Below, one piece after another: positions 17,549 through 26,121 of a stretch of 64,000 nt of DNA (position 1 is its first letter; each line of letters opens with the position of its first letter). The translations under genes were made by a program, and so were the position numbers. The notes under the pieces were generated by a model. That model was not told the DNA's origin, searched no databases, and saw only the letters and a program-made list of their open reading frames with translations. Location of the stretch: positions 1 through 64,000 of the forward strand of contig NZ_QXEC01000007.1 of NCBI RefSeq assembly GCF_003583405.1, given 5' to 3'. Source of the DNA: Micromonospora radicis. GTDB taxonomy: Bacteria > Actinomycetota > Actinomycetes > Mycobacteriales > Micromonosporaceae.

Positions 17549-18477
17549 CGCGCGTCCTCCATCCGGAACAGGCTGGAGATCACCCGCAGCGCGAAGGTGG
17601 CGACCAGGATGGTGCCGATCACCACGACGACGCCGGCCGCGGCGGCCTCGCCGTACTCGAACTTGCGGAAGGTGGTCAGGTAGATCTCGTACGGCAGGTT
17701 GGTGGTGGCCCGGCCGGGTCCACCCTGGGTGATGGTGAAGACCGCGTCGAAGGTCTGCACCAGGTAGATCGAGCCGAGCAGGGCACCGAGTTCCAGGTAG
17801 GGCCGCAGGTACGGCAGGGTGATCCGGGTGAAGGTCTGCCACGGGCCGGCGCCGTCGACCCGGGCGGCCTCCAGCGTCTCCAGGGACTGGCTCTGCAGAC
17901 CGGCCAGGATGATCAGCATCATGAACGGGGTCCACTGCCAGACCAACGCGGCGACCACGGAGACCATCGGATACTGCGACACCCAGTCGGTGTTGCCGCC
18001 GAAGATGCCGTTGATCAGGCCGTACGACGGGTTGTAGATGGCGTGCTTCCAGAGCAGTGCCGCGGCCATCGGCATCACCAGGAACGGGGTGATGAGCAGG
18101 GTCCGTACGATGCCCCGGCCGGGGAACCTGCGGTCCAGCAGGATGGCCAGGCCGAGGCCGAGCAGCACCGAGACGAGCACCGACGAGGCGGTCAGCACCA
18201 CCGTGTTGACCAGGGCGGCGCGCAGCCGGGCGTCGGAGAGCACGGTGGCGTAGTTGGCCAGGCCGATGAACTCGCGGCTGCCCGGCCGCAGCGCGTTCCA
18301 GCTCTGGGTGGACAGGTAGACGGTGAACAGGAACGGCAGCTGGGTCACCACGATGGCGAAGACCAGGGCGGGCAGCAGCGGGGCGCGGCGACTCCAGCGC
18401 TGCCGGCGGTCCGGGCGGGTGGGACGTACGGCGGGGGGCGCTGTCGCGTCCACGCCGCTGGTGATGGTCGTACTCAT
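17545..18477 (-). CDS. Carbohydrate ABC transporter permease (MalF type)
   Basis: A 310-residue permease with six membrane helices after a 30-residue cytoplasmic N-terminus. The EAA loop reads ETLEAARVDGAGPWQTFTRITLPYLRP (about residues 205-231). It pairs with the next permease to form the membrane channel for a sugar or polyol. It lies 54 bases after the solute-binding lipoprotein gene in the same operon. Confidence 0.9.
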   Translation of the reverse strand: MSTTITSGVDATAPPAVRPTRPDRRQRWSRRAPLLPALVFAIVVTQLPFLFTVYLSTQSWNALRPGSREFIGLANYATVLSDARLRAALVNTVVLTASSVLVSVLLGLGLAILLDRRFPGRGIVRTLLITPFLVMPMAAALLWKHAIYNPSYGLINGIFGGNTDWVSQYPMVSVVAALVWQWTPFMMLIILAGLQSQSLETLEAARVDGAGPWQTFTRITLPYLRPYLELGALLGSIYLVQTFDAVFTITQGGPGRATTNLPYEIYLTTFRKFEYGEAAAAGVVVVIGTILVATFALRVISSLFRMEDAR

Positions 18478-18531
18478 CGCTCCACCTCGGGGCAGGGCCG
18501 GGGCCGGACGGGTGCCGGCCCCGGCGTGCGA

Positions 18532-19893
18532 CTACCGGTGTCTGGCGGCGGCTTCCTCGGCCAGCCGCTGCCCGTCGGCGAGTGCCTTGTCGACGCTGAC
18601 CTGGCCGGCGATCGCGGCCGATACCTCCTGGGAGACCTTGGTGCCGAGGTCGGCGAACTCGGGGATGCCGACGAACTGCACCCCGAGCGCGGGTCGCGGC
18701 TGCACGCCCGGGTTCACCGGGTCGGCCTCCTGGATGGACTTGAGGGTGATGTCGGCGAACGCGGCGGCGGAGTCGCGGTACTCGGGGATCTCGTACGTCG
18801 ACTGGCGTTTGCCGGCCGGCACCCGCGACCAGCCGAGCGTGGCGCCGACCAGCCGCTCGTACTCCTTGCCGGTGGCCCAGGAGATGAACTGCCAGGCGGC
18901 GTCGGCGTTCTTGGTGGTCTTCGGCATGGCCAGGGCCCACACCCACAGCCAGCCCGCCGAGTCGGTCTTGTCGACCGGGGCGTACGCGTAGCCGACCTTG
19001 CCGGCGACGGTGCTGGAGTTGGGGTCTTCCAGGGTGCCGGCGGCGGAGGTGGCGTCGTACCACATGGCGGCCTTGCCCTGGCCGAAGGTGTTGAGGCACT
19101 CGGTGAAGCCGGACTGGGGTGCGCCGGGTTGGCCGTGGGCGCGCAGCAGGTCGACGTAGAACTTGGTGGCCGCGGTGAACTCGGGGGCGTTGACCTTCGG
19201 CGTCCAGTCCTGTTCGAACCAGGTGCCGCCGAAGGTGTTGACCACGGTGGTCAGCGGGGCGAACAGCTCGCCCCAGCCGGGCAGGCCGCGCAGGCAGATG
19301 CCGGCGACGCCGGCCTGCTTGTCGTCGAGCCGGGCGGCGAAGTCGGCGACCTGCTGCCAGGTGGGTCGCTCGGGCATGGTCAGCCCGGCCGCGGCGAAGA
19401 GTTCCCGGTTGTACATCAGGAACGACGACTCGCCGTAGAACGGGGCGGCGTAGAGCTTGCCGTCCGCGCCGGACAGTGAGGCGACCGCCGGGCCGAGCAG
19501 GTCGGCCTTGTCGTAGCCGCTGTCGGCGTCGGCGTACGAGCTGAGTTCGTGCAGCCAGCCGTTCTGCGCCCAGATCGGTGCCTCGTACGCGCCGATGGTG
19601 GCCACGTCGTACTGGCCGCCCTGGGTGGCAACGTCCTGGGTGACCCGGTCACGTAGCTCGTTCTCCGGCAGGATGGTGAACCGTACGGTGATCCCGGTGT
19701 CGGCGGTGAAGTTCTCGGCGGTGATCTTGGCCAGGTCCTCCATCTGCGGGTTGCCGACCATCAGGACCGTGATGGCGGTGCCGTCGTCGGACGAGCCGCC
19801 ACCCGCGCCGGAACAGGCGGTGGCGGTCAGGCCGACCGCCAGTGCGGCGGCAAGGGTGGCGCGCCATCGGCGGGGAGTTCGTGTTCTGGGCAC
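18532..19893 (-). CDS. Sugar/polyol-binding lipoprotein of ABC transporter
   Basis: A 453-residue extracellular solute-binding protein (family 1). The signal peptide has an Arg-rich start and a lipobox ending TATAC, with the lipidated Cys about C27. The mature part has the usual two-lobed fold with a YAAPFYGESSFLMYNRELF hinge-region signature seen in sorbitol/mannitol-type binding proteins. The downstream zinc dehydrogenase supports a polyol or related sugar substrate. Probably induced by relief of the adjacent DeoR repressor. Confidence 0.88.
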   Translation of the reverse strand: MPRTRTPRRWRATLAAALAVGLTATACSGAGGGSSDDGTAITVLMVGNPQMEDLAKITAENFTADTGITVRFTILPENELRDRVTQDVATQGGQYDVATIGAYEAPIWAQNGWLHELSSYADADSGYDKADLLGPAVASLSGADGKLYAAPFYGESSFLMYNRELFAAAGLTMPERPTWQQVADFAARLDDKQAGVAGICLRGLPGWGELFAPLTTVVNTFGGTWFEQDWTPKVNAPEFTAATKFYVDLLRAHGQPGAPQSGFTECLNTFGQGKAAMWYDATSAAGTLEDPNSSTVAGKVGYAYAPVDKTDSAGWLWVWALAMPKTTKNADAAWQFISWATGKEYERLVGATLGWSRVPAGKRQSTYEIPEYRDSAAAFADITLKSIQEADPVNPGVQPRPALGVQFVGIPEFADLGTKVSQEVSAAIAGQVSVDKALADGQRLAEEAAARHR

Positions 19894-19948
19894 AGCGAAC
19901 CTCCGTGGTGGGTGGTGGTGAGGTGGGCGGAACGTCGGTCGGCGGCGC

Positions 19949-20710
19949 TCAGACGCGCAGCACCACCGGCCCGAGCAGGGAGTACCGGTGCGCCTCGGAT
20001 GCCGGCAGCGCGGTGTCCGTGACGATGGTGTCGACGTCGGCGACGTCGGCGAAGCGGCAGAAGCTGTGGCTACCGAACTTGGTGTGCACGCCGGCGAAGA
20101 CCACCCGCCGGGAGACCGCCATCACCTGGGCCTTGACCGCCGCGACGGCGGGATCCGGGGTGGTGAGGCCGTACTCGCGGGAGATGCCGTTGGCGCCGAC
20201 GTAGGCCAGGTCGATGACGAAGCCGGCGAGCATCCGGGTGGCCCAGTGGTCGACGGTGGCCAGCGTGCGGCCGCGGACCCGGCCGCCGAGCAGCAGCACG
20301 GTGACGCTCGGGTACTCGGCCAGGGCCGCCGCGGTGTGCAGGGAGGCGGTCACCATCGTCAACGGCCGGTGGGTGGGCAGGGCCTCGGCGATCAGTTGCG
20401 GGGTGTAACCCTCGTCGATGAAGATCGATTCGGCGTCGCCGAGGTGTTCGATGGCGGCGGCGGCGATCCGGCGCTTCTCCACGACCATCCGGGTGGCCCG
20501 GGTCTCCAGGGTCGTCTCGAACCGGGCGGTCTCGACCGGGTACGCGCCGCCGTGGGTGCGGCGGACCAGTCCCTGTTGGGCCAGCAGGGCCAGGTCGCGG
20601 CGGATCGTCTCCGGCGCCACCGCCAGGTCGGCGGCGAGTTTGCGGACGTCGACGTCGCCCTGGCGGCGCGCCAGGGTGAGGATGTGGTGTCGGCGCTGGT
20701 TCGCGTCCAC
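19949..20710 (-). CDS. DeoR-family transcriptional repressor
   Basis: A 253-residue regulator. The N-terminal winged helix-turn-helix is HHILTLARRQGDVDVRKLAADLAVAPETIRRDLALLAQQGLVRRTHGGA (about residues 8-57). The C-terminal sugar-phosphate-sensing domain follows, with VTASLHTAAAL, VDLAYVGANGIS and GVHTKFG. It sits 56 bases upstream of the transporter genes on the same strand and probably represses them until the sugar phosphate appears. GTG 20710 is chosen because GGGAGG lies 8 bases before it; GTG 20719 overlaps that site. Confidence 0.88.
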   Translation of the reverse strand: MDANQRRHHILTLARRQGDVDVRKLAADLAVAPETIRRDLALLAQQGLVRRTHGGAYPVETARFETTLETRATRMVVEKRRIAAAAIEHLGDAESIFIDEGYTPQLIAEALPTHRPLTMVTASLHTAAALAEYPSVTVLLLGGRVRGRTLATVDHWATRMLAGFVIDLAYVGANGISREYGLTTPDPAVAAVKAQVMAVSRRVVFAGVHTKFGSHSFCRFADVADVDTIVTDTALPASEAHRYSLLGPVVLRV

Positions 20711-20932
20711 TGTGCACACCTCCCGTCGACTCGTGTGTCTTTTTGTAACACCGCGACGAGCCCGTGACCGCGGTCACATGGCGGCCAATCGGGTGGTTTT
20801 GTTGCCCGGCTCCCACCACCGAACGGGCAGGCGATAACGGTCATATCGCGCATTACCCGCATATCACCTGCCCGATTCGGGCTACATCGCGCCCGCTTCC
20901 CACCCGATCCGCCCGGTCGGGCACCTACCGGG

Positions 20933-21673
20933 TCACTTCGGCGCGGGCCCGTTGTCGACCAACCGGAACCGTTCGGTCCCGAGATCGTCACCGGCCTCCT
21001 CGAGGATCAGCCCCCAGGTCGGAGAGTTCCGCAGGTACGCCGCCTGACTGCTGATCGCGTACGTCCCGCCGGTACCGACGAGCCTGAACTGCTGCCTCGG
21101 CTCGTCCGGCACGCAGGGGGCCGCCTCGACCCGCAGTGGTTGGCTACCCGAGGACCGCACCTCCCAGCAGGTGTCGGTCAGGTCGGTGCCCGGCTCGGCG
21201 GTCCGGATCTGGTACGTGTCGGGCCCCGAGGGCGCGACCACGAACAACCGCCGCCCCTCGACGCCGTCGACCTCGCCCAGCCGACCGTCGTCGAGGATCG
21301 ACAACGCGCCCTCGAACGCCTCCACCCGCACGATGGCGACCTGACGCTCCCCGGACAGCAGTGGATCACTACTGGTGGGGGCCGCCGGAGGACTGGAACT
21401 GCCACTGGGTGGCGGGCTGGCCAGTTCGGTGGTGGCCGTCGGGCCCGCCGGCGCGATCGGCTGGGGGCGCGGGGTGTCGTCGGGACGGGTCAGCGCGACG
21501 CCCGTGCCGAGCGCCATGACGGCGACCGCGGCCAGCGCGACCGAGGTCGCCCGTCGGCGTCGACGGCGACTGTCGCCGCGCCGGCGGATGTCGGCCACCG
21601 CCGGGACCCTCCCCCGCCCGCCGTGGCCCGCCAGCGCCCGCAGGGCGTCGTCGAGCTGGTGATCAGAGCTCAT
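20933..21673 (-). CDS. Membrane-anchored extracytoplasmic protein paired with ECF sigma factor
   Basis: A 246-residue protein with a cytoplasmic N-terminus of about 40 residues (HQLDDALRALAGHGGRGRVP, then an Arg cluster). One membrane helix lies at about 42-60, then a Pro/Ser linker, then an outside domain of about 140 residues. The outside domain matches the protein at 22271-22954: both have SGxRxVxIVRVxAFE, DxGRLxEVDGxEGRxLFV and end FRxxDNGPAP. It overlaps the sigma-factor gene by 11 bases, which suggests an anti-sigma or sensor role, though no zinc-binding HxxxCxxC motif is present. Function unknown. Confidence 0.7.
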   Translation of the reverse strand: MSSDHQLDDALRALAGHGGRGRVPAVADIRRRGDSRRRRRRATSVALAAVAVMALGTGVALTRPDDTPRPQPIAPAGPTATTELASPPPSGSSSPPAAPTSSDPLLSGERQVAIVRVEAFEGALSILDDGRLGEVDGVEGRRLFVVAPSGPDTYQIRTAEPGTDLTDTCWEVRSSGSQPLRVEAAPCVPDEPRQQFRLVGTGGTYAISSQAAYLRNSPTWGLILEEAGDDLGTERFRLVDNGPAPK

Positions 21674-22175
21674 GGCCGCGCCCCCTTCCGCTGGCGTACT
21701 CCGGTTCGGTCAGGTGTGCCGCGAGCGCCCGACGTCCCCGGACCAACCGCGTCTTGACGGTGTTCTCGTTGGTGCCGATCTCCGCCGCGATCTCGGCCAC
21801 GCTCAACCCGACCAGATGGTGCAGCACCACGGCCCGACGCTGCTCGGCGGAGATCTGCCGCAGCGCCGTCACGATCGCGACGTGGTCGACCGAGGTGCCC
21901 TCCACCTGCTGCTCGGACACCTCCCGGCGATGGGCGCGCAGCCGGTTGACCGTCTTGCGCCAGGCGCTCACCGCCACCCGGTACGCCACCCGGCGTACCC
22001 ACGCCTCCGGGCTGTCGCACTCCCGCACGGCGGCCCACCGGTCCCAGGCCCGGGCGTACGCCTCCGCCACCGCGTCCTCGGCCTCGGACCGGTTACCGAT
22101 CATGGCGTACAGATGGCCCAGCACCCGTTGCACGGACGCGGAGTAGAAGGCGTCGAACTCCGCTGCGTCACGCAT
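21663..22175 (-). CDS. ECF sigma factor, SigE-family type
   Basis: A 170-residue RNA polymerase sigma factor. Region 2 is FDAFYSASVQRVLGHLYAMIGNRSEAEDAVAEAYARAWDRW. Region 4 is LRQISAEQRRAVVLHHLVGLSVAEIAAEIGTNENTVKTRLVRGRRAL, the -35-binding helix-turn-helix. ATG 22175 follows GGTGGAG by 11 bases; upstream in-frame codons to 22271 look noncoding. The downstream overlapping gene encodes a membrane-anchored protein, and the upstream gene encodes its secreted paralogue, suggesting one signalling module. Confidence 0.88.
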   Translation of the reverse strand: MRDAAEFDAFYSASVQRVLGHLYAMIGNRSEAEDAVAEAYARAWDRWAAVRECDSPEAWVRRVAYRVAVSAWRKTVNRLRAHRREVSEQQVEGTSVDHVAIVTALRQISAEQRRAVVLHHLVGLSVAEIAAEIGTNENTVKTRLVRGRRALAAHLTEPEYASGRGRGHEL

Positions 22176-22270
22176 CGGACAAAGTCTCCACCCGACCTGG
22201 TTGATTCTGGAAATCGGGACGCCGAGCGTGGCCCGGCCGGCCGCTACCGACCGGGCCGCTGCCGGGGTCA

Positions 22271-22954
22271 CTACTGACGCGGGGCCGGGCCGTTGTCGAT
22301 GAACCGGAAGCTGTCGAACGGCGCCGCGTCACCCAGCTCCTCCATGATCAGACCGTTGCGTACGGTGTCGCGCAGGAACGCCGACCGGTTGCTGATCACG
22401 TACTCGCGTGGGCCTCCCGCGGCGGCGGGCAGGATCTCGAACCGCTGTTGCGGATCGTGCGCCCGGCAGGTGGCGCCCCCCACGTACAGCGGCTTGGTGT
22501 TGCCCGGGTTGCGCACCTGCCAGCAGACCGGCTGCCCGCTGCCGCCGCTCTGGTACGCCTTGATCAGGAACTGCCCCGCGCCGACCGGCGTCGGCACGAA
22601 CAGCTGCCGCCCCTCGGCGCCGTCGACCTCGGCCAGCCGTCCGCCGTCGAGCAGGGCCAGCCCCGACTCGAACGCACCCACCCGGACGATCGTGACCCGA
22701 CGCTTGCCGGAGAGCACCTGGTCCACCTTCGGCTCCCCTGACGGAAGGAGCGTCACCACCGTATCCAGCGGCGCCTCGGGCGACCGCCCGTCGCCCACCG
22801 GAGCCGTCCCGCCCACCGGAGCCGTCCCGCCCACCGGAGCCGTCCCGCTCACCGGGCCCTCGCCGGCGGTGACCGACGTCACGCCATACACTGCTGCGGC
22901 GCCGCCGATCAACGCCGCCAGGCTCGCACCCGCAAGCCACTTGCGCACCAACAC
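22271..22954 (-). CDS. Secreted or anchored paralogue flanking the sigma factor
   Basis: A 227-residue protein with an N-terminal signal or anchor helix (WLAGASLAALIGGAAAVYGV, residues 6-25). A short repeat linker VGGTAP x3 follows, then the same outer domain as the protein at 20933-21673, ending FRFIDNGPAPRQ. Two Cys in the outer domain (QPVCWQVRN and ATCRAHD) could pair. It lacks the cytoplasmic segment of its paralogue. It lies 95 bases upstream of the sigma gene on the same strand. No known family is recognised. Confidence 0.7.
   Translation of the reverse strand: MLVRKWLAGASLAALIGGAAAVYGVTSVTAGEGPVSGTAPVGGTAPVGGTAPVGDGRSPEAPLDTVVTLLPSGEPKVDQVLSGKRRVTIVRVGAFESGLALLDGGRLAEVDGAEGRQLFVPTPVGAGQFLIKAYQSGGSGQPVCWQVRNPGNTKPLYVGGATCRAHDPQQRFEILPAAAGGPREYVISNRSAFLRDTVRNGLIMEELGDAAPFDSFRFIDNGPAPRQ
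22801..22854. repeat. Three 18-base tandem repeats inside the secreted paralogue gene
   Basis: Three in-register units of gagccgtcccgcccaccg (one base change in the third) encode the VGGTAP linker. In-frame units permit length variation by slippage without breaking the gene. Confidence 0.9.
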
Positions 22955-23126
22955 AGTTCCTCCCGGCCGACTCGATCGCCGAGCTCAGCAGCCGCGCCGG
23001 CTGGCGGATCCTCGTGCGATTCAGCCAGATGACGCGCGAGGTCGGCGGCGGGTTTCACCGGGGGCCGGATCCGTTCGCCGGCGGCGCACGGCCCGAGGTT
23101 CACCCGCGAGCCGCCGGCGAACACCG

Positions 23127-23540
23127 TCAGCGCAGTGCGAGCAGCCGGATCCCGGTCCGGATCAGGACCACGGCACCACCGGCGGCCATCACCATGCCGA
23201 TACCCGGCATCAACTGTCCCCAGCTGTCGGTGCTGGCGCTGAGACTGATCAGGCGGGCGGCCTGCCAGCCGACGATGAGGGCCACCGTCAGTCCGGGGAT
23301 CAGGCTGTGCGCGATGGCCACCCGGCGGTACGGCAGCAGGGCACCGGCGATGGCGAGGAACGCCACGCTCAACGTCCACAGGCCGGGACCGGCCGCGCCG
23401 TTGAGCGTGCCGAACGGGGTGATGACCCAGGGCAGCACCGAGCCGACCAGGGCGAGGAGACCGCCGACGATCATGCCGAGGCTGCCGGCGTGGAGGATGC
23501 GACGGCGAACCGGAGCGGCGGCGGGTGCGGTGTCGGCCAT
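23127..23540 (-). CDS. Small polytopic membrane protein, hypothetical
   Basis: A 137-residue protein with four hydrophobic helices (about residues 17-38, 48-66, 72-92, 106-130). The loop GSVLPWVITPFGTLNGAAGPGLWTL is of the type seen in small actinobacterial DUF membrane proteins. ATG 23540 gives a compact protein; the longer frame to 23927 encodes Arg/Cys-rich nonsense. Function unknown. It is divergent from the symporter genes. Confidence 0.65.
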   Translation of the reverse strand: MADTAPAAAPVRRRILHAGSLGMIVGGLLALVGSVLPWVITPFGTLNGAAGPGLWTLSVAFLAIAGALLPYRRVAIAHSLIPGLTVALIVGWQAARLISLSASTDSWGQLMPGIGMVMAAGGAVVLIRTGIRLLALR

Positions 23541-23930
23541 TTCCGGATGGTAGGTGGCCGCGCCCCACCGGCGTACCGACGATCGGTGAACGGTCGATTC
23601 GGGTCGGTGGGCGGCCACCGGATCGGTGGCAACACCCGCAAACCGGACCGGCGACGGCCGCTCACGCCACCCGCTCCGCCGCTCACGGCACCGAACGGAC
23701 CGTTCACCGACACCAAACCGCCGTCTTGCAGATCGGCTCTTGCCTGGCTCGGTGCCGTCGCGTTCCCTTCCGAGACTAAAGGTGTGACCGACCGCACAGC
23801 CACGCCAGCCAGCACTACGGCGCGGGTGGGCGGCCGGGCAGCGGCAACAGCCTGTGCCACCACCAGTCGGGCACCCCGTCGCAGCCCTCACCGGATCCGC
23901 CGTTTCGTACCGACCAGGAGGCGCCAAGAC
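23541..23930. promoter_or_regulatory. Divergent intergenic region with a 12-base inverted pair
   Basis: A 390-base gap with no supported gene. CGGTGAACGGTC at 23584-23595 recurs inverted at 23698-23709, the second copy within the near-palindrome GAACGGACCGTTC. These may be operator half-sites for the divergent membrane protein and symporter genes. The 3' part up to the ribosome-binding site at 23915 shows nothing else clear. Confidence 0.4.
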
Positions 23931-24275
23931 ATGACCGAGGTAACCCCCGAGAAGGAGACCCGGGGTGGGGAACCACCACCGCCGGGTTCGGCACCGCCGG
24001 ACAACGGTTGGCGCAAGGAGTACTGGAGCCGCAATCTGCGGCTCATGGTGATCCTGCTGGCCATCTGGTTCATCGTCTCGTTCGGCTTCGGCGTGCTGCT
24101 GATCGAGCCGCTGAACGAAATCGTCATCGCCGGCTTCCCGCTCGGCTTCTGGTTCGCTCAGCAGGGATCGATCTACGTCTTCGTGATCCTCATTCTGGTG
24201 TACGCGAAGATGATGGACCGCCTGGACAGCCAGTTCGGTGTCGATGAGCCGGAGACCGAGGGGGCGGCCAAGTGA
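23931..24275 (+). CDS. DUF4212 small subunit of sodium:solute symporter
   Basis: A 114-residue protein with two membrane helices (about residues 38-58 and 70-95). It has the DUF4212 pattern: YWSRNLRLMVILLAIWFIVSFG, then GFPLGFWFAQQGSIYVFVILILVYAKMMDRLD. This family is the small partner of VC_2705-type solute symporters. ATG 23931 follows CAGGAGG at 23915-23921. Its stop overlaps the start of the large subunit, implying a stoichiometric complex. Confidence 0.9.
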   Translation: MTEVTPEKETRGGEPPPPGSAPPDNGWRKEYWSRNLRLMVILLAIWFIVSFGFGVLLIEPLNEIVIAGFPLGFWFAQQGSIYVFVILILVYAKMMDRLDSQFGVDEPETEGAAK

Positions 24276-25957
24276 GCGACATCCAGCTCTGGACCCTCGT
24301 CTTCATCGGCGGATCGTTCGCCGTCTACCTCTACATCGCCTGGCGCAGCCGGGTGAAGGAGACCGCCGGCTTCTACGTCGCCGGCCAGGGCATCCCGACC
24401 GTCGCCAACGGTGCCGCCGTCGCCGCCGACTGGATGTCCGCGGCGTCGTTCATCTCGATGGCCGGCCTGATCGCCTTCCTCGGCTCCGACGGCTCCATCT
24501 ACCTGATGGGCTGGACCGGCGGCTACGTACTGCTGGCCCTGCTGATCGCCCCCTACCTGCGCAAGTGGGGCAAGTTCACCGTCCCCGAGTTCGTCGGTGA
24601 CCGGTACTCGGAAACGGTCCGGACCGTCGCCGCCGTCGCCGCCATCATCATCTCCTTCACCTACGTGGTCGGACAGATGCGCGGTGGCGGCATCGTCTTC
24701 AGCCGCTTCCTGGGCCTGGACGTCACCGGCGGCGTCATCGTCGCCGCGGTGATCATCGGCCTGTACGCGGTACTCGGCGGCATGAAGGGCATCACCTGGA
24801 CCCAGGTCGCCCAGTACACGGTGCTGATCGTCGCCTACCTGATCCCGGCCGTCGCGGTGGCCCAGCAGATGACCGGTATCCCCGTCCCGCAGGTGTCGTT
24901 CGGGCAGATCCTCGACGAACTCAACGCGATCAGCCTCGAACTGGGACTGGCGCAGTTCACCGACGCCTTCGCGGCCCGCCCGCAGATCGACGTCTTCCTG
25001 GTCACCATGTCGCTGATGATCGGCACCGCCGGCCTGCCGCACGTGATCGTCCGGTTCTACACCACCAAGAGCGTGCGCGGCGCCCGCTACTCGGCATTCT
25101 GGGCGCTGTTCTTCATCGCCCTGCTCTACACCACCGCCCCGGCGGTGGGCGCGTTCACCAAGCTGAACCTGCTGCAGGGCGTCAACGGCGTCTCGGCCGA
25201 CGCGCTGCCGTCCTGGGTCAACAACTGGGCGGCGACGGGTCTGGTCACCGTCGGCGACGGGGTGACGACCATCAACTCGGTCAGCAACAGCCCGACCTCC
25301 GGGGCCGACCTGATCGTCAACAACGACATCCTGGTGTTGGCCAGCCCCGAGATCGCCGGCCTGCCGGCGCCGATCGTGGGCCTGGTCGCCGCCGGCGGCC
25401 TGGCCGCCGCGATGTCCACCGCGGCCGGGCTGCTGCTGGTCATCTCGTCGTCGTTCTCCCACGACCTGTACTTCCGCCGGGTCAAGCGGGACTCGACCGA
25501 CGCCCAGCGGCTGCTGGCCGGCCGGATCGCCATGGGTCTGGCGGTGCTGATCTCGATCTACGCCGGCATCAACCCGCCCGCGTTCGTGGCCCAGGTGGTG
25601 GCATTCGCCTTCGGATTGGCGGCGGCGAGCTTCTTCCCGGTCATCGTGCTCGGCATCTTCTGGAAGAGATGCAACTCGGCAGGCGCGGCGGCCGGCATGA
25701 TCACCGGCATGGTGTTCACCGCCACCTACATGATCTACACATTGCCGGTGTTCGGCACCGAGGCCAACCCGCACATCCTCGACATCAGCCCGGAAGGCAT
25801 CGGCACCATCGGCGCCATCGTCAACTTCATCGTGACGATCGCGGTGTCGAAGATGACCGCGCCGCCACGGGACGAGATCGCCGAGATGGTGGAGAACATC
25901 CGCTACCCGTCCGAGCGCCGCACGGTGACCGCCGGCGCCGCCACCGACGCCTCCTGA
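24272..25957 (+). CDS. Sodium:solute symporter, VC_2705/ActP-like subfamily
   Basis: A 561-residue SSS-family transporter with about 13 helices. Features include FYVAGQGIPTVANGAAVAADWMSAASFISMAG near residue 30 and RGARYSAFWALFFIALLYTTAP. A loop at about 295-355 is inserted, and an SFFPVIVLGIFWKR segment is near 450. Members take up acetate, pyruvate or related monocarboxylates with a cation. GTG 24272 overlaps the DUF4212 stop by 4 bases. Substrate here is inferred from family only. Confidence 0.9.
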   Translation: MSDIQLWTLVFIGGSFAVYLYIAWRSRVKETAGFYVAGQGIPTVANGAAVAADWMSAASFISMAGLIAFLGSDGSIYLMGWTGGYVLLALLIAPYLRKWGKFTVPEFVGDRYSETVRTVAAVAAIIISFTYVVGQMRGGGIVFSRFLGLDVTGGVIVAAVIIGLYAVLGGMKGITWTQVAQYTVLIVAYLIPAVAVAQQMTGIPVPQVSFGQILDELNAISLELGLAQFTDAFAARPQIDVFLVTMSLMIGTAGLPHVIVRFYTTKSVRGARYSAFWALFFIALLYTTAPAVGAFTKLNLLQGVNGVSADALPSWVNNWAATGLVTVGDGVTTINSVSNSPTSGADLIVNNDILVLASPEIAGLPAPIVGLVAAGGLAAAMSTAAGLLLVISSSFSHDLYFRRVKRDSTDAQRLLAGRIAMGLAVLISIYAGINPPAFVAQVVAFAFGLAAASFFPVIVLGIFWKRCNSAGAAAGMITGMVFTATYMIYTLPVFGTEANPHILDISPEGIGTIGAIVNFIVTIAVSKMTAPPRDEIAEMVENIRYPSERRTVTAGAATDAS

Positions 25958-25980
25958 TGTCCCCGCACCCTGGATGAGCC

Positions 25981-26025
25981 GCCGGTCGCCGGCCCCGACA
26001 ACGGCGTTCGGGGCCGGCGACCGGC
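25981..26025. terminator. Strong terminator after the symporter
   Basis: A perfect 18-bp stem (25981-25998 with 26008-26025) and a 9-base loop, just after the symporter stop. Confidence 0.85.
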
Positions 26026-26121
26026 CCGACACATACATCGAGATCGACACATCCTTCCCAATCGGTGATCAAGGCAATACCGTGTGTGCAGTCTTCGGCG
26101 CGCACAACGGGGGGTCCCGGG

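Noticed and set aside
22801-22854. Short tandem repeats as a possible CRISPR array
   Set aside because: Units are contiguous without spacers and lie in frame inside a coding sequence.
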